A program made the translations under genes and the position numbers. The notes beneath the pieces were generated by a model. That model was not told the DNA's origin. It was given only the letters and a program-made list of their open reading frames with translations, and did no database searches. 64,000 bases of DNA. It comes from Actinomycetota bacterium (GTDB lineage: Bacteria; Actinomycetota; Rubrobacteria; Rubrobacterales; Rubrobacteraceae). The DNA is taken from assembly GCA_902810695.1 (NCBI GenBank), contig CADDYV010000005.1, forward strand, positions 1-64,000. The letters run 5' to 3'. Below, piece by piece: positions 45,192 through 53,666 of the stretch (position 1 is its first letter; each line of letters begins with the position of its first letter).

Positions 45192-45992
45192 ATGCCTTTG
45201 AGTGGAACATCCAGCAACGAGAAGCCCGCGAAAAGACTCCGGGTTTTGATGAGCCGGGGGGAGATATCACCTGATATCCTCTCCGGATCTACCGCTGTCG
45301 TTCTGGATGTTTTCCTGGCGACCACGACCCTGCTGACGATCCTGGAGAACGGTGCGCGCCAGGTGTTTCCCGTCTCCAGCCTGGAAGAAGCAGAAAGCAT
45401 CGGCGAAAAGCTCGACGCTTCCCGGATGTTGCGCGGCGGCGAGCAGGACGCCCGGCGGATAGAGGGCTACGACCTCGGCCCTCTGCCGGAGGAGTATCCG
45501 CCCGAGGTTGTAGCAAACAAAGATGTGATCCTCGTAACCACCAACGGCACCAGGGCCATCTCCGACGCCTCATGCGCCGATAGAGTTCTGATCTGCTGCC
45601 TGCGCAACGCCCCGGCGGTCGCCCGCTACCTCAAGGGTTGCGAAACGGACTACATCTGTCTGGTGTGCGCCGGGTCTCTGGGACGCTTCAGCACGGAAGA
45701 TTTCCTCGGTGCGGCCACGATTCTCTCGCACATGGACCTCGAAGGCTGGCGGCTGAACGACGCGGCCTGGCTGGCGAGGGATTTCGCGGAGCGTCACCGT
45801 GGCGAGACCCTGGAGGTGCTAAAACAGGGGCGTGCGGGACGGTGGTTCGTCGAGCACGCTCGGACAGGGACGCTGGAGTTCGTCGGAGATGTGGGCGCGA
45901 GCGATCTGGTTCCGGAGGTCAAAGACGGCGTGCTCCGCCGCGTGGAGGAGAGCGCCTACCGTCCGACGACAAATGTACCCGGAGCGAATTAG
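45192..45992 (+). CDS. ComB-like 2-phosphosulfolactate phosphatase family protein
   Basis: 266 aa. VVLDVFLATTTLLTILENGA, LRGGEQDARRIEGYDLGPLP and VTTNGTRAISDA match the ComB family; ComB removes phosphate from 2-phosphosulfolactate in coenzyme M or sulfolactate synthesis. In bacteria without coenzyme M the role is uncertain; a related phosphatase function is likely. The ATG has only a weak GAAG before it. It is followed by the APH-like gene after 15 bases. Confidence 0.8.
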   Translation: MPLSGTSSNEKPAKRLRVLMSRGEISPDILSGSTAVVLDVFLATTTLLTILENGARQVFPVSSLEEAESIGEKLDASRMLRGGEQDARRIEGYDLGPLPEEYPPEVVANKDVILVTTNGTRAISDASCADRVLICCLRNAPAVARYLKGCETDYICLVCAGSLGRFSTEDFLGAATILSHMDLEGWRLNDAAWLARDFAERHRGETLEVLKQGRAGRWFVEHARTGTLEFVGDVGASDLVPEVKDGVLRRVEESAYRPTTNVPGAN

Positions 45993-46007
45993 AGGGGGCA
46001 TTTCAGT

Positions 46008-47063
46008 ATGTCAGAGACCATACCGATTCGCGAGGGCGAGGAGTTCGACAGGGAAGCGGTCGAACGCTACCTGAGGGAGAAGATCGAGGGCCTGCCGGAA
46101 GGAGAACTGGAGGTGCGGCAGTTTCCTTCGGGAGCTTCCAACCTCACCTACCTTCTGAAGATCGGGGACTGGGAAGGCGTGCTGCGCCGTCCCCCTCTGG
46201 GACCCGTGCCGCCCAAGGCCCACGATATGGGACGCGAGTCGCACCTGCTCATGCGCCTCCACCCCTCTTTTCCGCTCGCCCCGAAGCCCTACTTTTTCTG
46301 CGACGACGAGTCGGTCATAGGCGCGCCCTTCTACGTCATGGAGCGCAGGCGCGGCGTGGTCATAGACGACTCCTTCCCGGAGGGTGTAGAGCCTAACCGC
46401 GAGCTGTGCCAGGGGATATCGGAGATGGTCGTGAGGACTCTCGTGGAGCTTCACGGCGTTGATCTTCAAAAGTCCGGCCTCGCAGATATAGGAAAACCGG
46501 AGGGCTTTCTGGAGCGCCAGACGAAGGGCTGGATCGGCCGCTACGACCGGGCTAAGACCGAGGAGATACCGGAGGTCGAGCCTCTCACCCGCTGGCTCGC
46601 CGAAAACGTCCCCGAAAGCCCGCCGCCGACCATCATCCACAACGACTACAAGCTCAACAACCTCGTGTTGAATCCCGACGACCCAACCGAGGTGAGGGCA
46701 GTTCTCGACTGGGAGATGGCGACGGTGGGAGATCCGCTCTTCGACCTGGCGGTCTCGCTCTCCTACTGGGTACAGGAGGACGATCCGCCGGAGCTGAAAG
46801 AGGTGCTTCCGACCGTAACCGACACGCCGGGGTTTTTGAGCCGCGAGGAGTTCATGGACCTCTATGCCAGAGAGAGCGGGCGCGACCTCTCGGATATGCA
46901 CTGGTACGTGACGTTCGGGTACTTCAAGCTGGCCGTCATCCTGCAGCAGATCTATGCCCGCTGGTACAAAGGACAGACCAGAGACGAGCGATTCGCCACC
47001 TTCGACAGGAGGGTCAAAAACCTGATCCTGCACGCCAGAGCCCTCTCCGAAGAAGCAGTTTGA
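46008..47063 (+). CDS. APH-family kinase (ACAD10/11 N-terminal or LvaA type)
   Basis: 351 aa. The nucleotide/sugar-kinase fold shows FPSGASNLTYLLKIGDWEGV, GPVPPKAHDMGRESHLLMRL, the catalytic loop IIHNDYKLNNLVL and the metal site LDWEMATVGDPLFDLA. This wording is that of the kinase domain of ACAD10/ACAD11 and of LvaA, which phosphorylate 4-hydroxyacyl-CoA for its breakdown, rather than of antibiotic kinases. The thioesterase and SDR downstream fit acyl-CoA chemistry. Confidence 0.85.
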   Translation: MSETIPIREGEEFDREAVERYLREKIEGLPEGELEVRQFPSGASNLTYLLKIGDWEGVLRRPPLGPVPPKAHDMGRESHLLMRLHPSFPLAPKPYFFCDDESVIGAPFYVMERRRGVVIDDSFPEGVEPNRELCQGISEMVVRTLVELHGVDLQKSGLADIGKPEGFLERQTKGWIGRYDRAKTEEIPEVEPLTRWLAENVPESPPPTIIHNDYKLNNLVLNPDDPTEVRAVLDWEMATVGDPLFDLAVSLSYWVQEDDPPELKEVLPTVTDTPGFLSREEFMDLYARESGRDLSDMHWYVTFGYFKLAVILQQIYARWYKGQTRDERFATFDRRVKNLILHARALSEEAV

Positions 47064-47077
47064 AGGAAGGAGCAGGT

Positions 47078-47524
47078 TTGGAGAACGTCGGACACGCCTT
47101 GAATAATGAGCAATTATCCAAGCTAACACGTTACTTCGAGGAGTCGGTAACCTTCTCGAAGCACATGGGCTGCAAGGTGAAGGAGGTGGAGCCGGGACGC
47201 TCGGTGCTGTACGTGGACGTCGCAGACATACACATGAACGGCAACGGCACGCTCCACGGCGGCGTCTACTCCTCGCTGATAGACAACGCGATGGGGCTCG
47301 CGGTCTCCGCACTCGTCGGTTTCAGGACGGCCACCATATCCCTGAACGTCAGCTTCCTCGGCGCGGTGCGGGAGGGGCGTATCACCTGCCGCAGCGAGGT
47401 CGTCCACCGCAGCCGCCGCCTCGCCACCGCGGAGGCCAAAGTCTACGGCGACAATGAGGAACTGGTGGCTCTGGGGACCGGAACCTTCCGCGTCTTCGAG
47501 AAGCGCGGAGACCCGATAGTCTAG
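47078..47524 (+). CDS. PaaI-type acyl-CoA thioesterase (hot-dog fold)
   Basis: 148 aa. HMNGNGTLHGGVYSSLIDNA is the PaaI/YdiI signature, and TISLNVSFLGAVREGRITCR completes the fold. It hydrolyses acyl-CoA esters, often as a relief valve in aromatic or fatty-acid breakdown. The TTG at 47078 is preferred because GGAAGGAGCAGG lies just before it; a TTG at 47060 overlaps the previous stop but lacks a site. Confidence 0.88.
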   Translation: MENVGHALNNEQLSKLTRYFEESVTFSKHMGCKVKEVEPGRSVLYVDVADIHMNGNGTLHGGVYSSLIDNAMGLAVSALVGFRTATISLNVSFLGAVREGRITCRSEVVHRSRRLATAEAKVYGDNEELVALGTGTFRVFEKRGDPIV

Positions 47525-47540
47525 GAAAGGGGGCTCTACG

Positions 47541-48317
47541 GTGAACACGCTGGATCTCTTCCGGCTCGACGGCAGGACAGCGATAGTTACCGGCGGTGGC
47601 CGAGGCCTGGGGCGGTACATGGCCGAAGCCCTCTCCGACGCCGGAGCCTCCGTCGTCCTGTGCGCCCGCAAGATAGAGCCTCTGGAAGAAGTGCGCCAGG
47701 AGATAAAGGCTCGCGGCGGCAGGGCGCTCGCCCTCACGTGTGACGTTACCGAGCCCGAGGAAGTGGAGAAGGTCGTCGCGGCGGCGGAGGAGGAGTTCGG
47801 GAGCCTGGATGTACTGGTCAACAACAGCGGGGCGACGTGGGGAGCGCCCGCCACCGAGATGCCCCTGGACAAATTTGATCGGGTAATACGGGTCAACGTG
47901 CGGGGGACGTTCCTGATGTCCCAGGCGGTCGGGCGGCGCATGATCGAGCGCGGCTCCGGCGGGACCATCATCAACATCTCCAGCGTGGCCGGGCTCGTCG
48001 GCGGGCGACCGGACTACATGCAGACCATCGGCTACAACTCCAGCAAGGGCGCTATTATCTCGATGACCCGGGATCTGGCGACGAGTTGGGCGAAGCACGG
48101 CATCACCGTAAACGCCATAGCCCCCGGATGGTTCCCGACCAAGATGTCCCGCGGCCTGATGGAGAAGTTCGAGGAAAAAATGCTCGCGGATATACCCCTC
48201 GGCCGCTTCGGTAATCCCGAGGACTTGAAGGGCGTCGTCGTGTTCCTCGCCTCGCCTGCAGCATCTTACATGACCGGCCAGACCATCGTTGTAGACGGCG
48301 GAGCAACGGCCTGGTAG
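47541..48317 (+). CDS. SDR-family oxidoreductase
   Basis: 258 aa. VTGGGRGLGRYMAEALSDAG, LVNNSGATWG, ISSVAGLVGGRPDYMQTIGY and NSSKGAIISMTRDLA hold the cofactor and catalytic residues. It resembles gluconate 5-dehydrogenase and 3-ketoacyl reductases of the classical SDR group. The GTG start follows AAAGGGGG. It is the last gene of the 45-48 kb run. Confidence 0.88.
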   Translation: MNTLDLFRLDGRTAIVTGGGRGLGRYMAEALSDAGASVVLCARKIEPLEEVRQEIKARGGRALALTCDVTEPEEVEKVVAAAEEEFGSLDVLVNNSGATWGAPATEMPLDKFDRVIRVNVRGTFLMSQAVGRRMIERGSGGTIINISSVAGLVGGRPDYMQTIGYNSSKGAIISMTRDLATSWAKHGITVNAIAPGWFPTKMSRGLMEKFEEKMLADIPLGRFGNPEDLKGVVVFLASPAASYMTGQTIVVDGGATAW

Positions 48318-48334
48318 CGCAGTAGAATGAGTGT

Positions 48335-48754
48335 GTGCTCCGGCGCTACTACGGGAGAAACCTGCGCACCGTGGTCGGAGCGAGCGACGCGCCATACGGC
48401 TACACGGTAACGACGTGGACCTCGGGTGCCTTGCTGATCCACGCCCAGGGACTGCCCGACATCCTGCAGGTGATGCTGTTCATGATAGGGGCTGTGGTGG
48501 GCTACGCTCTGGTCAGCGTGATCGCCTTCGGCGGGCTCGGCTCCCGCCTCAAAGAGCAGCCGCGTAACTCCGCGCTTTGGGGCAACCTGCACTTCTTCTC
48601 GATAGGGTTTGCGATCGGGGCTTCCTGCCTGTCTTCGCACCTGATACAAGACATCCTCGCCTGGCCCACAACGAGCTTCCTCGCTACGGTCGTCTACCTG
48701 CTGGTCCTGGGACTGGAGTTCGCCGCCGCCGATGAGCGCACCCCGGAGGAATGA
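48335..48754 (+). CDS. Integral membrane protein, 139 aa
   Basis: Three to four hydrophobic spans are seen (about 27-40, 44-67, 83-103 and 111-130). NLHFFSIGFAIGASCLSSHL suggests a family motif, but I do not recognise it. The GTG start at 48335 lies 18 bases after the SDR stop with no strong ribosome site, so the start is uncertain. Confidence 0.6.
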   Translation: MLRRYYGRNLRTVVGASDAPYGYTVTTWTSGALLIHAQGLPDILQVMLFMIGAVVGYALVSVIAFGGLGSRLKEQPRNSALWGNLHFFSIGFAIGASCLSSHLIQDILAWPTTSFLATVVYLLVLGLEFAAADERTPEE

Positions 48755-49049
48755 GATTTTCGTAAAACTCGTGGGCCGGTAAAGATGAACGAGGGGACGC
48801 TCGAATTCCTGCCAGAGGGGTAAAACCGGTTTTATAGCTCCAGCAGCCTCGGGGGCATTGCATCGATCGAAAATAGTTACCCATAGTTCTGACAAATTAC
48901 AGAAAAATCACCCATTTGGGTGATGTACCAGGCTCCTGCGGATGGCATAGTGATGTTAGCAAAAACTGCTACAAGGCTCCAGCGGGGAAAGGAGAGCGAT
49001 ATATAAGGGATCTACACACTTCCATGTTTGCAAGAGGTTTGCGCGACCC
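48755..49049. other. AT-rich intergenic control region
   Basis: No gene is seen. The centre is AT-rich and holds the perfect palindrome at 48908-48923 and a second ACCCAT (48877-48882), about 30 bases upstream. It marks the border between the metabolic genes and the accessory-like stretch that follows. Confidence 0.4.
48908..48923. promoter_or_regulatory. Perfect palindrome, probable operator
   Basis: TCACCCA (48908-48914) and TGGGTGA (48917-48923) flank TT. No T run follows and the flanks are AT-rich, so a protein-binding site is more likely than a terminator. The half-site ACCCAT also occurs at 48877-48882. Confidence 0.5.
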
Positions 49050-49379
49050 GTGGTAAGCGAGACCGATGAGCCGGAAGCGACATCCGGGCATTACCAGGAA
49101 GTTCTTTCGTGGGAAAACCTGGCGTTGGTAGACGAGCTTTTTGCCGCCGACCATATTCGGCACGACCCCGGCTTTTCCGGAGATCAAACCCGGTCCAAAT
49201 CTATACATCAACCGGTGCAAAGGAGGCACCATTTGTTCGCGCGAGTGAGCACGTACCAGGGAGACCCCGCCCTGATAGACGAGGGGATGCGCTACACCAT
49301 CGAGCATGTATTGCCGAAAGCGCAACGGAGAAGGTCGGAGCTTAACCCGGCGGCTTTGAAAGCGGCCTTCGGGAGGTGA
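49050..49379 (+). pseudogene. Hybrid remnant: SnoaL-like start joined to a monooxygenase-like piece
   Basis: One open frame (109 codons) joins two unrelated fragments. Residues 14-45 (HYQEVLSWENLALVDELFAA, then DHIRHDPGF) read like the start of a SnoaL/ester-cyclase protein. Residues 62 onward (FARVSTYQGDPALIDEGMRY, then TIEHVLPKA) read like the start of a small ABM-type protein, and have their own AAAGGAGG site and TTG at 49233. Neither domain is complete. This looks like two decayed genes fused by deletion. Confidence 0.45.
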
Positions 49380-49443
49380 GTGGAGCACGATATCGGACCA
49401 TCGGACCAACAGCAAAGAGCAACGCAAAGGAGGAGTACTGCAC

Positions 49444-49809
49444 ATGACCGAGCAGATTGCCGGCAGGCTCGATTTCGAGGTCCTGCGCCACGCTATAGAG
49501 GAAAGCGACTTCGAGGCACTTACCGGCCTTTACGCCGACGACGCCGAGTTGCGCATGGTCAACAAGAACTGCCCGCCGAGCATGTCGTCTCTGCTGCGCG
49601 GCAAGGCGGCGATCGCCGATCTGCTGCACGACATCTGCGGGCGGGAGATGACCCACCACGTTGAAGATGAAGTCATTGGCGAAGATCGCGTCGCGTTCAA
49701 CGAAGTATGCGAGTACCCGGACGGGGTCAAGGTTCTCGGCGCGACAACCATGGACTTGCGCGACGGAAAAATCGTACGACAGCTCAATGTCGAGGTCTGG
49801 GACGAGTAG
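49444..49809 (+). CDS. NTF2/SnoaL-like protein, 121 aa
   Basis: HAIEESDFEALTGLYADDAE and RGKAAIADLLHDICGREMTH with DGKIVRQLNVEVWDE show the SnoaL-like cone fold. Members bind or isomerise small hydrophobic molecules; the function is unknown. The ATG has AAAGGAGG before it. It lies 63 bases before the first DUF2182 gene and may be the first gene of that cluster. Confidence 0.78.
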   Translation: MTEQIAGRLDFEVLRHAIEESDFEALTGLYADDAELRMVNKNCPPSMSSLLRGKAAIADLLHDICGREMTHHVEDEVIGEDRVAFNEVCEYPDGVKVLGATTMDLRDGKIVRQLNVEVWDE

Positions 49810-49872
49810 TTCAGAAACGATGCGAAAGCTGTTTCGGCGAACGATCGGGGAGATTTCGTCAGGGAGGATGTA

Positions 49873-50634
49873 ATGGAACACGCCAGCGCATTTACGCCCA
49901 CGGTCCTGCAGAGGTGGAGCAGGCGAGAGAACCTGTTGCCGGCTGCTTTCCTCGTGGTGCTGGCGGCAGCGGGCTGGGGTTATACCATCTACCAGGCGCG
50001 AGCCATGGCGGACATGGGCGAGGTTGGGGGATTGGCCGTTTTCCTGCTGGGGTGGGCCGCGATGATGGTCGCGATGATGCTTCCGGCCACGCTTCCCCTG
50101 ATCCTGCTCTACCGCACCATCTCCCGCAAGCGTTCGGGAGCGGCGATGAGGCGGGTCGGCGTGGTGGCCCTGCTCGCCGGTTACGTCGTAATCTGGACGG
50201 CAGCAGGGCTGCCCGTCTACGCCTACAGCCTCCTGATGGAAGGGATGAGCCCGATACTCGCGGCTTTGCCGGGCCTGCTCCTGATCGCCGGTGGTGTCTA
50301 CCAGTTCACGGCGCTCAAACGCGGATGCCACGTGCGCTGCAGCAGCCCGCTCTTCTTTCTGATGCAGAAGTGGCGCCCGGGCGCAACTGGCGCGTTGCGG
50401 CTGGGGGTGTTGCACGGCTTCGATTGTCTGGGTTGTTGCGCGGGTTTGATGGCCGGGCTGGTCGCCCTGGGCACCATGAATATCGCCTGGATGCTCACGG
50501 CTGCCGCCACCATCTTCGTCGAAAAAACGCTGCCCGGCAGCCATCGAGTCGCGCGTCCTTTGGGGGTTCTGATGGTCGCGGGCGGCATGTGGTTCCTGGG
50601 GACGGCACTCTCCGGCGGAATGACAGCCATGTAA
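49873..50634 (+). CDS. DUF2182 membrane protein (first copy)
   Basis: 253 aa with about six to seven membrane spans. Family features are WAAMMVAMMLPATLPLILLY, GVYQFTALKRGCHVRCSSP and GVLHGFDCLGCCAGLMAGLV. The Cys pair after the LK motif and the HGxxCxGCC segment look like a metal or thiol site inside the membrane, and the Met-rich first span (MMVAMML) is also metal-like. No function has been assigned that I know of. It is followed by three DUF1326 genes and a second DUF2182 gene. Confidence 0.88.
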   Translation: MEHASAFTPTVLQRWSRRENLLPAAFLVVLAAAGWGYTIYQARAMADMGEVGGLAVFLLGWAAMMVAMMLPATLPLILLYRTISRKRSGAAMRRVGVVALLAGYVVIWTAAGLPVYAYSLLMEGMSPILAALPGLLLIAGGVYQFTALKRGCHVRCSSPLFFLMQKWRPGATGALRLGVLHGFDCLGCCAGLMAGLVALGTMNIAWMLTAAATIFVEKTLPGSHRVARPLGVLMVAGGMWFLGTALSGGMTAM

Positions 50635-50664
50635 CTGGATGCAGAGAAAGGGGTAGAGAAATAC

Positions 50665-51321
50665 ATGGAAGCTGATGCAAGCAACGTTCCCGAATGGCAT
50701 GTTGCGGGAGACTGGTTCGACGTTTGCAGGTGCGACATCCCCTGTCCGTGCGAGTTCGCCCAGGCTCCGACGGACAACTGGTGCCAGGGTGTTCTCGCCT
50801 GGCATATCCGTGAAGGACATTATGGGGACGTTGCGCTCGACGGTCTCAGCGTGATCGCGGTAGGTGAATTCGAGGGGAACCTCTGGGCCGGGGAGACCAA
50901 GGCAACGTTTGGCATGTTTCTCGATGAGCGGGCCGACGAGCGGCAGCGCGAAGCGTTGCAGATGATCTTCGGCGGGCAGGCAGGCGGTTTCCCGGCGCAG
51001 TTCGCCCAGTTCATCGGAGAGATACGCGGAATGGAGTTCGCGCCCATAGAGTTCGAGGTCGCCGACGACCTGTCCTACTGGCGGGCGACGATTCCGGATA
51101 GAGTCGAGGCGGCGGCGGAGGCGCTGAGCGGACCGATGACGCCGGAGGGACAGCTCGTGCAGTTGCTCAACCCTCCAGGTAGTGAGGTGGGACCAGGGCA
51201 GGTAGCCACCTGGGGCAGGGCGACCGCCGATCGTGCGGAGGCCTTCGGATGGAGCTTCGAGTGGGATGGCAAGTCCAGCAAGCATATCCCCTTCGACTGG
51301 AGTGGCCCGGGACAGGGTTGA
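50665..51321 (+). CDS. DUF1326 protein (first copy)
   Basis: 218 aa, soluble, no signal peptide. The N-terminal cysteine motif is CRCDIPCPCEF followed by another Cys (NWCQG) and a His (AWHI). This C-x-C-x3-C-P-C pattern is the family mark and suggests binding of a metal ion. The rest is a beta-rich domain with an acidic tail. It lies 30 bases after the DUF2182 gene, with GAAAGGGG upstream. Confidence 0.88.
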   Translation: MEADASNVPEWHVAGDWFDVCRCDIPCPCEFAQAPTDNWCQGVLAWHIREGHYGDVALDGLSVIAVGEFEGNLWAGETKATFGMFLDERADERQREALQMIFGGQAGGFPAQFAQFIGEIRGMEFAPIEFEVADDLSYWRATIPDRVEAAAEALSGPMTPEGQLVQLLNPPGSEVGPGQVATWGRATADRAEAFGWSFEWDGKSSKHIPFDWSGPGQG

Positions 51322-51359
51322 TTTGAGCGGGAACGTCTTTCGCAGAAAGGAAGAGACAA

Positions 51360-51968
51360 ATGGCGTGGCAGCTTGAAGGAACCTACTTCGAGAACTGTTC
51401 CTGCGACATGGTGTGCCCGTGCACTACTTCGGGGCTAACGATGCCGGCTGACCAGGAACGCTGCCGGGTGGTGCTGGTTTTCCACATTGACTCCGGTCAG
51501 ATCGAGGGCGTGGACGTGAGTGATCTTACTGTGGCCGTGCTCGCCGACACGCCCCAGGTCATGGCCGACGGCAACTGGCGGGTCGGGATGTTCATGGACG
51601 AAGCGGCTTCCCAGGAGCAAGCCGACAAGCTCGGGGCCGTTTTCTCCGGGCAGTTGGGCGGTCCAATGGAGCTTCTCGCGCCTCTGATCGGGGAGATGCT
51701 GGGCGTAGAGGTGGCGGCCATCGAGTACGCGGACGATGGTCGCCGACATCGGGTGAAGATCGGGGACTTTGCGGAGATCGAGGTCGAAGACTTCGTGCCG
51801 CCGCAGACTCCTGAGGGTGAGGTTTCCAGACTCACGGGGATGTTCCACCCGGCTAACTCGACGCTGACCATCGCCCGGGCGACTACCTCTCAGGTGAACG
51901 CCTTCGGACTGGAGTTCTCCAACACAGAGAAGAACGGGCACTCCGCGCCTTTTACCTGGGCGGCATAG
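51360..51968 (+). CDS. DUF1326 protein (second copy)
   Basis: 202 aa. The start MAWQLEGTYFENCSCDMVCP continues PCTTSG and a further Cys (ERCRVV), then His (VFHID), so it has the same C-x-C-x3-C-P-C set as its neighbours. It is closer to the third copy than to the first. AAAGGAAG precedes the ATG. It lies 38 bases after the first copy. Confidence 0.88.
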   Translation: MAWQLEGTYFENCSCDMVCPCTTSGLTMPADQERCRVVLVFHIDSGQIEGVDVSDLTVAVLADTPQVMADGNWRVGMFMDEAASQEQADKLGAVFSGQLGGPMELLAPLIGEMLGVEVAAIEYADDGRRHRVKIGDFAEIEVEDFVPPQTPEGEVSRLTGMFHPANSTLTIARATTSQVNAFGLEFSNTEKNGHSAPFTWAA

Positions 51969-52070
51969 GAAATTGCCAGGGATGTATCGAAGCCTATAGA
52001 AAGGAGGGCTTAGCGATTAGAGATCGCGCCGAGCAAGAGAAGGTTTAACGACTAATTGGAAGGAACTAAA

Positions 52071-52691
52071 GTGGCGTATCAATTGGAAGGGCGCTTGCTG
52101 GAGGTCTGTAGCTGCAACGTGCTCTGTCCTTGCTGGATCGGAGAGGACCCCGACGGTGGCACCTGCGACTCGGTGTTGGCGTACCACTTCGATAAAGGAA
52201 CAATAGACGGCGTGGACGTTTCGGGGCGAACTTTTGTGGGCATCGCCTATATCCCCGGCAACGTGCTCAGCGGCAACTGGAAGGTCGCCGGCTTCATAGA
52301 CGACGGGGCCACCGACGAGCAGCAGGAGGCGATCCTGAACGTCTTCACTGGCAAGCTCGGCGGCCCGGTGGCGGATCTCGCGCAGCTCATCGGCGAGGTG
52401 GTCGCGGTGGAGCGGGCCCCCATCACCTTTACCGTCGAGGAGGGCAAGGGAACGCTCAGGGTCGGCTCGGGAATGAACCCCATCATCGAGACGGACATGG
52501 CCTCTTACATGGGAGCTACCGGAAAACCTACTACGTTGCAGGAGACGGTGTTCTCCACGATCCCGGGCTCGCCTGCCTACGTGAGCAAGGCCACAAGATT
52601 TCTGCGTAACTCCTCGGACTATGGGCTCAGGGACATAAACCTGGAGGGCCACAACGCCATCCAGGGCCACTTCAATTTCGAGGCCGCCTGA
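52071..52691 (+). CDS. DUF1326 protein (third copy)
   Basis: 206 aa. MAYQLEGRLLEVCSCNVLCP continues with PCWIGE, a Cys in GGTCDSV and His in AYHFDKG. GTG 52071 is chosen because it gives the same first residues as the second copy and has GGAAGGA 8 bases before it; the TTG at 52056 adds five residues. The C-terminal half (EEGKGTLRVGSGMNPIIETD) differs from the other copies. Confidence 0.88.
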   Translation: MAYQLEGRLLEVCSCNVLCPCWIGEDPDGGTCDSVLAYHFDKGTIDGVDVSGRTFVGIAYIPGNVLSGNWKVAGFIDDGATDEQQEAILNVFTGKLGGPVADLAQLIGEVVAVERAPITFTVEEGKGTLRVGSGMNPIIETDMASYMGATGKPTTLQETVFSTIPGSPAYVSKATRFLRNSSDYGLRDINLEGHNAIQGHFNFEAA

Positions 52692-52764
52692 GAAGAGGGG
52701 ATCGGGGCGGGGTCCAAAACCGGCTCCGCCCCCGATCGAACTGTAAAGAAAGGTCTCGGGATCC

Positions 52765-53568
52765 ATGTGGACCGCACCGCGCAACTACCATAACCGGATC
52801 TTCTTTATCCTCGTGGCGGCGCTTATCGCCCTGGCGTGGCTGGCGCTCTGGGTCTGGAGCGCCTCTCCCTACGCCCCCTACCTCGACCACGAGGAGTTGG
52901 GACATCTCGTCCTCGGCAGCATAGGTGAGCACTTCGTGCTGGAGTACGCCTTGCTCCTGGCCCTCTTCGCATTTGGCTGGACTCTGATGATAGTCGCCAT
53001 GATGCTGCCTACCAGCCTGCCTCTCATCCTGCTGTTTTATCGCCTGACCAGTCGGCGTTCCAACAGTCGGCTGCTGGTGTTCCTGCTCATCGTCGGCTAC
53101 CTTGGCGTCTGGACGCTCTTCGGTGGGCTGGCTTTCTTTAATGACCTCTTCATACACGAGATGGTGGAGCACACCGCTTGGCTTGAGGCTAATGCCTGGA
53201 TCATAGGCGCAGGTACCGTAACGCTTGCGGGGATCTACCAGTTCACGCCGCTTAAGTACAAGTGCCTGGATAAATGCCGCTCTCCCCTGAGCTTCATCAC
53301 GGAGCACTGGAGAGGAAAGCGCGAAGCCTCTCATGCCTTCCGGCTGGGGGTGCGCCACGGGCTGTTCTGTCTGGGGTGCTGCTGGTCTCTGATGCTGGTC
53401 ATGTTCGCGGTTGGAGCCGGAAGCCCCGGCTGGATGCTGGCTCTGGGAGCGGTAATGGCAACAGAGAAGAACGTGAGCTGGGGTAGAAGGATCAGCGCCC
53501 CGCTAGGTGTGCTCTTGCTGGGGTGGGGAGCGGCGATTGCCTTCGGTGTCGCGCCGGCTTTGCACTAA
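52765..53568 (+). CDS. DUF2182 membrane protein (second copy)
   Basis: 267 aa with about seven membrane spans. It repeats the features of the first copy: LMIVAMMLPTSLPLILLFYR, YQFTPLKYKCLDKCRSPLSF and VRHGLFCLGCCWSLMLVMFA. It differs by an N-terminal extension and a longer loop with two His (DHEELGHL). Placed after the DUF1326 genes, it closes the cluster. The two copies are diverged enough to be old paralogues that may handle different partners. Confidence 0.88.
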   Translation: MWTAPRNYHNRIFFILVAALIALAWLALWVWSASPYAPYLDHEELGHLVLGSIGEHFVLEYALLLALFAFGWTLMIVAMMLPTSLPLILLFYRLTSRRSNSRLLVFLLIVGYLGVWTLFGGLAFFNDLFIHEMVEHTAWLEANAWIIGAGTVTLAGIYQFTPLKYKCLDKCRSPLSFITEHWRGKREASHAFRLGVRHGLFCLGCCWSLMLVMFAVGAGSPGWMLALGAVMATEKNVSWGRRISAPLGVLLLGWGAAIAFGVAPALH

Positions 53569-53666
53569 CTCCGGGATCAGATTCCCTCTACCATGAGTGA
53601 AAGAGAGCAAAAATTACATTCACGCTGAGCACAGACGATATCTTCGTTGTTCCGCCGGAGTTAACC

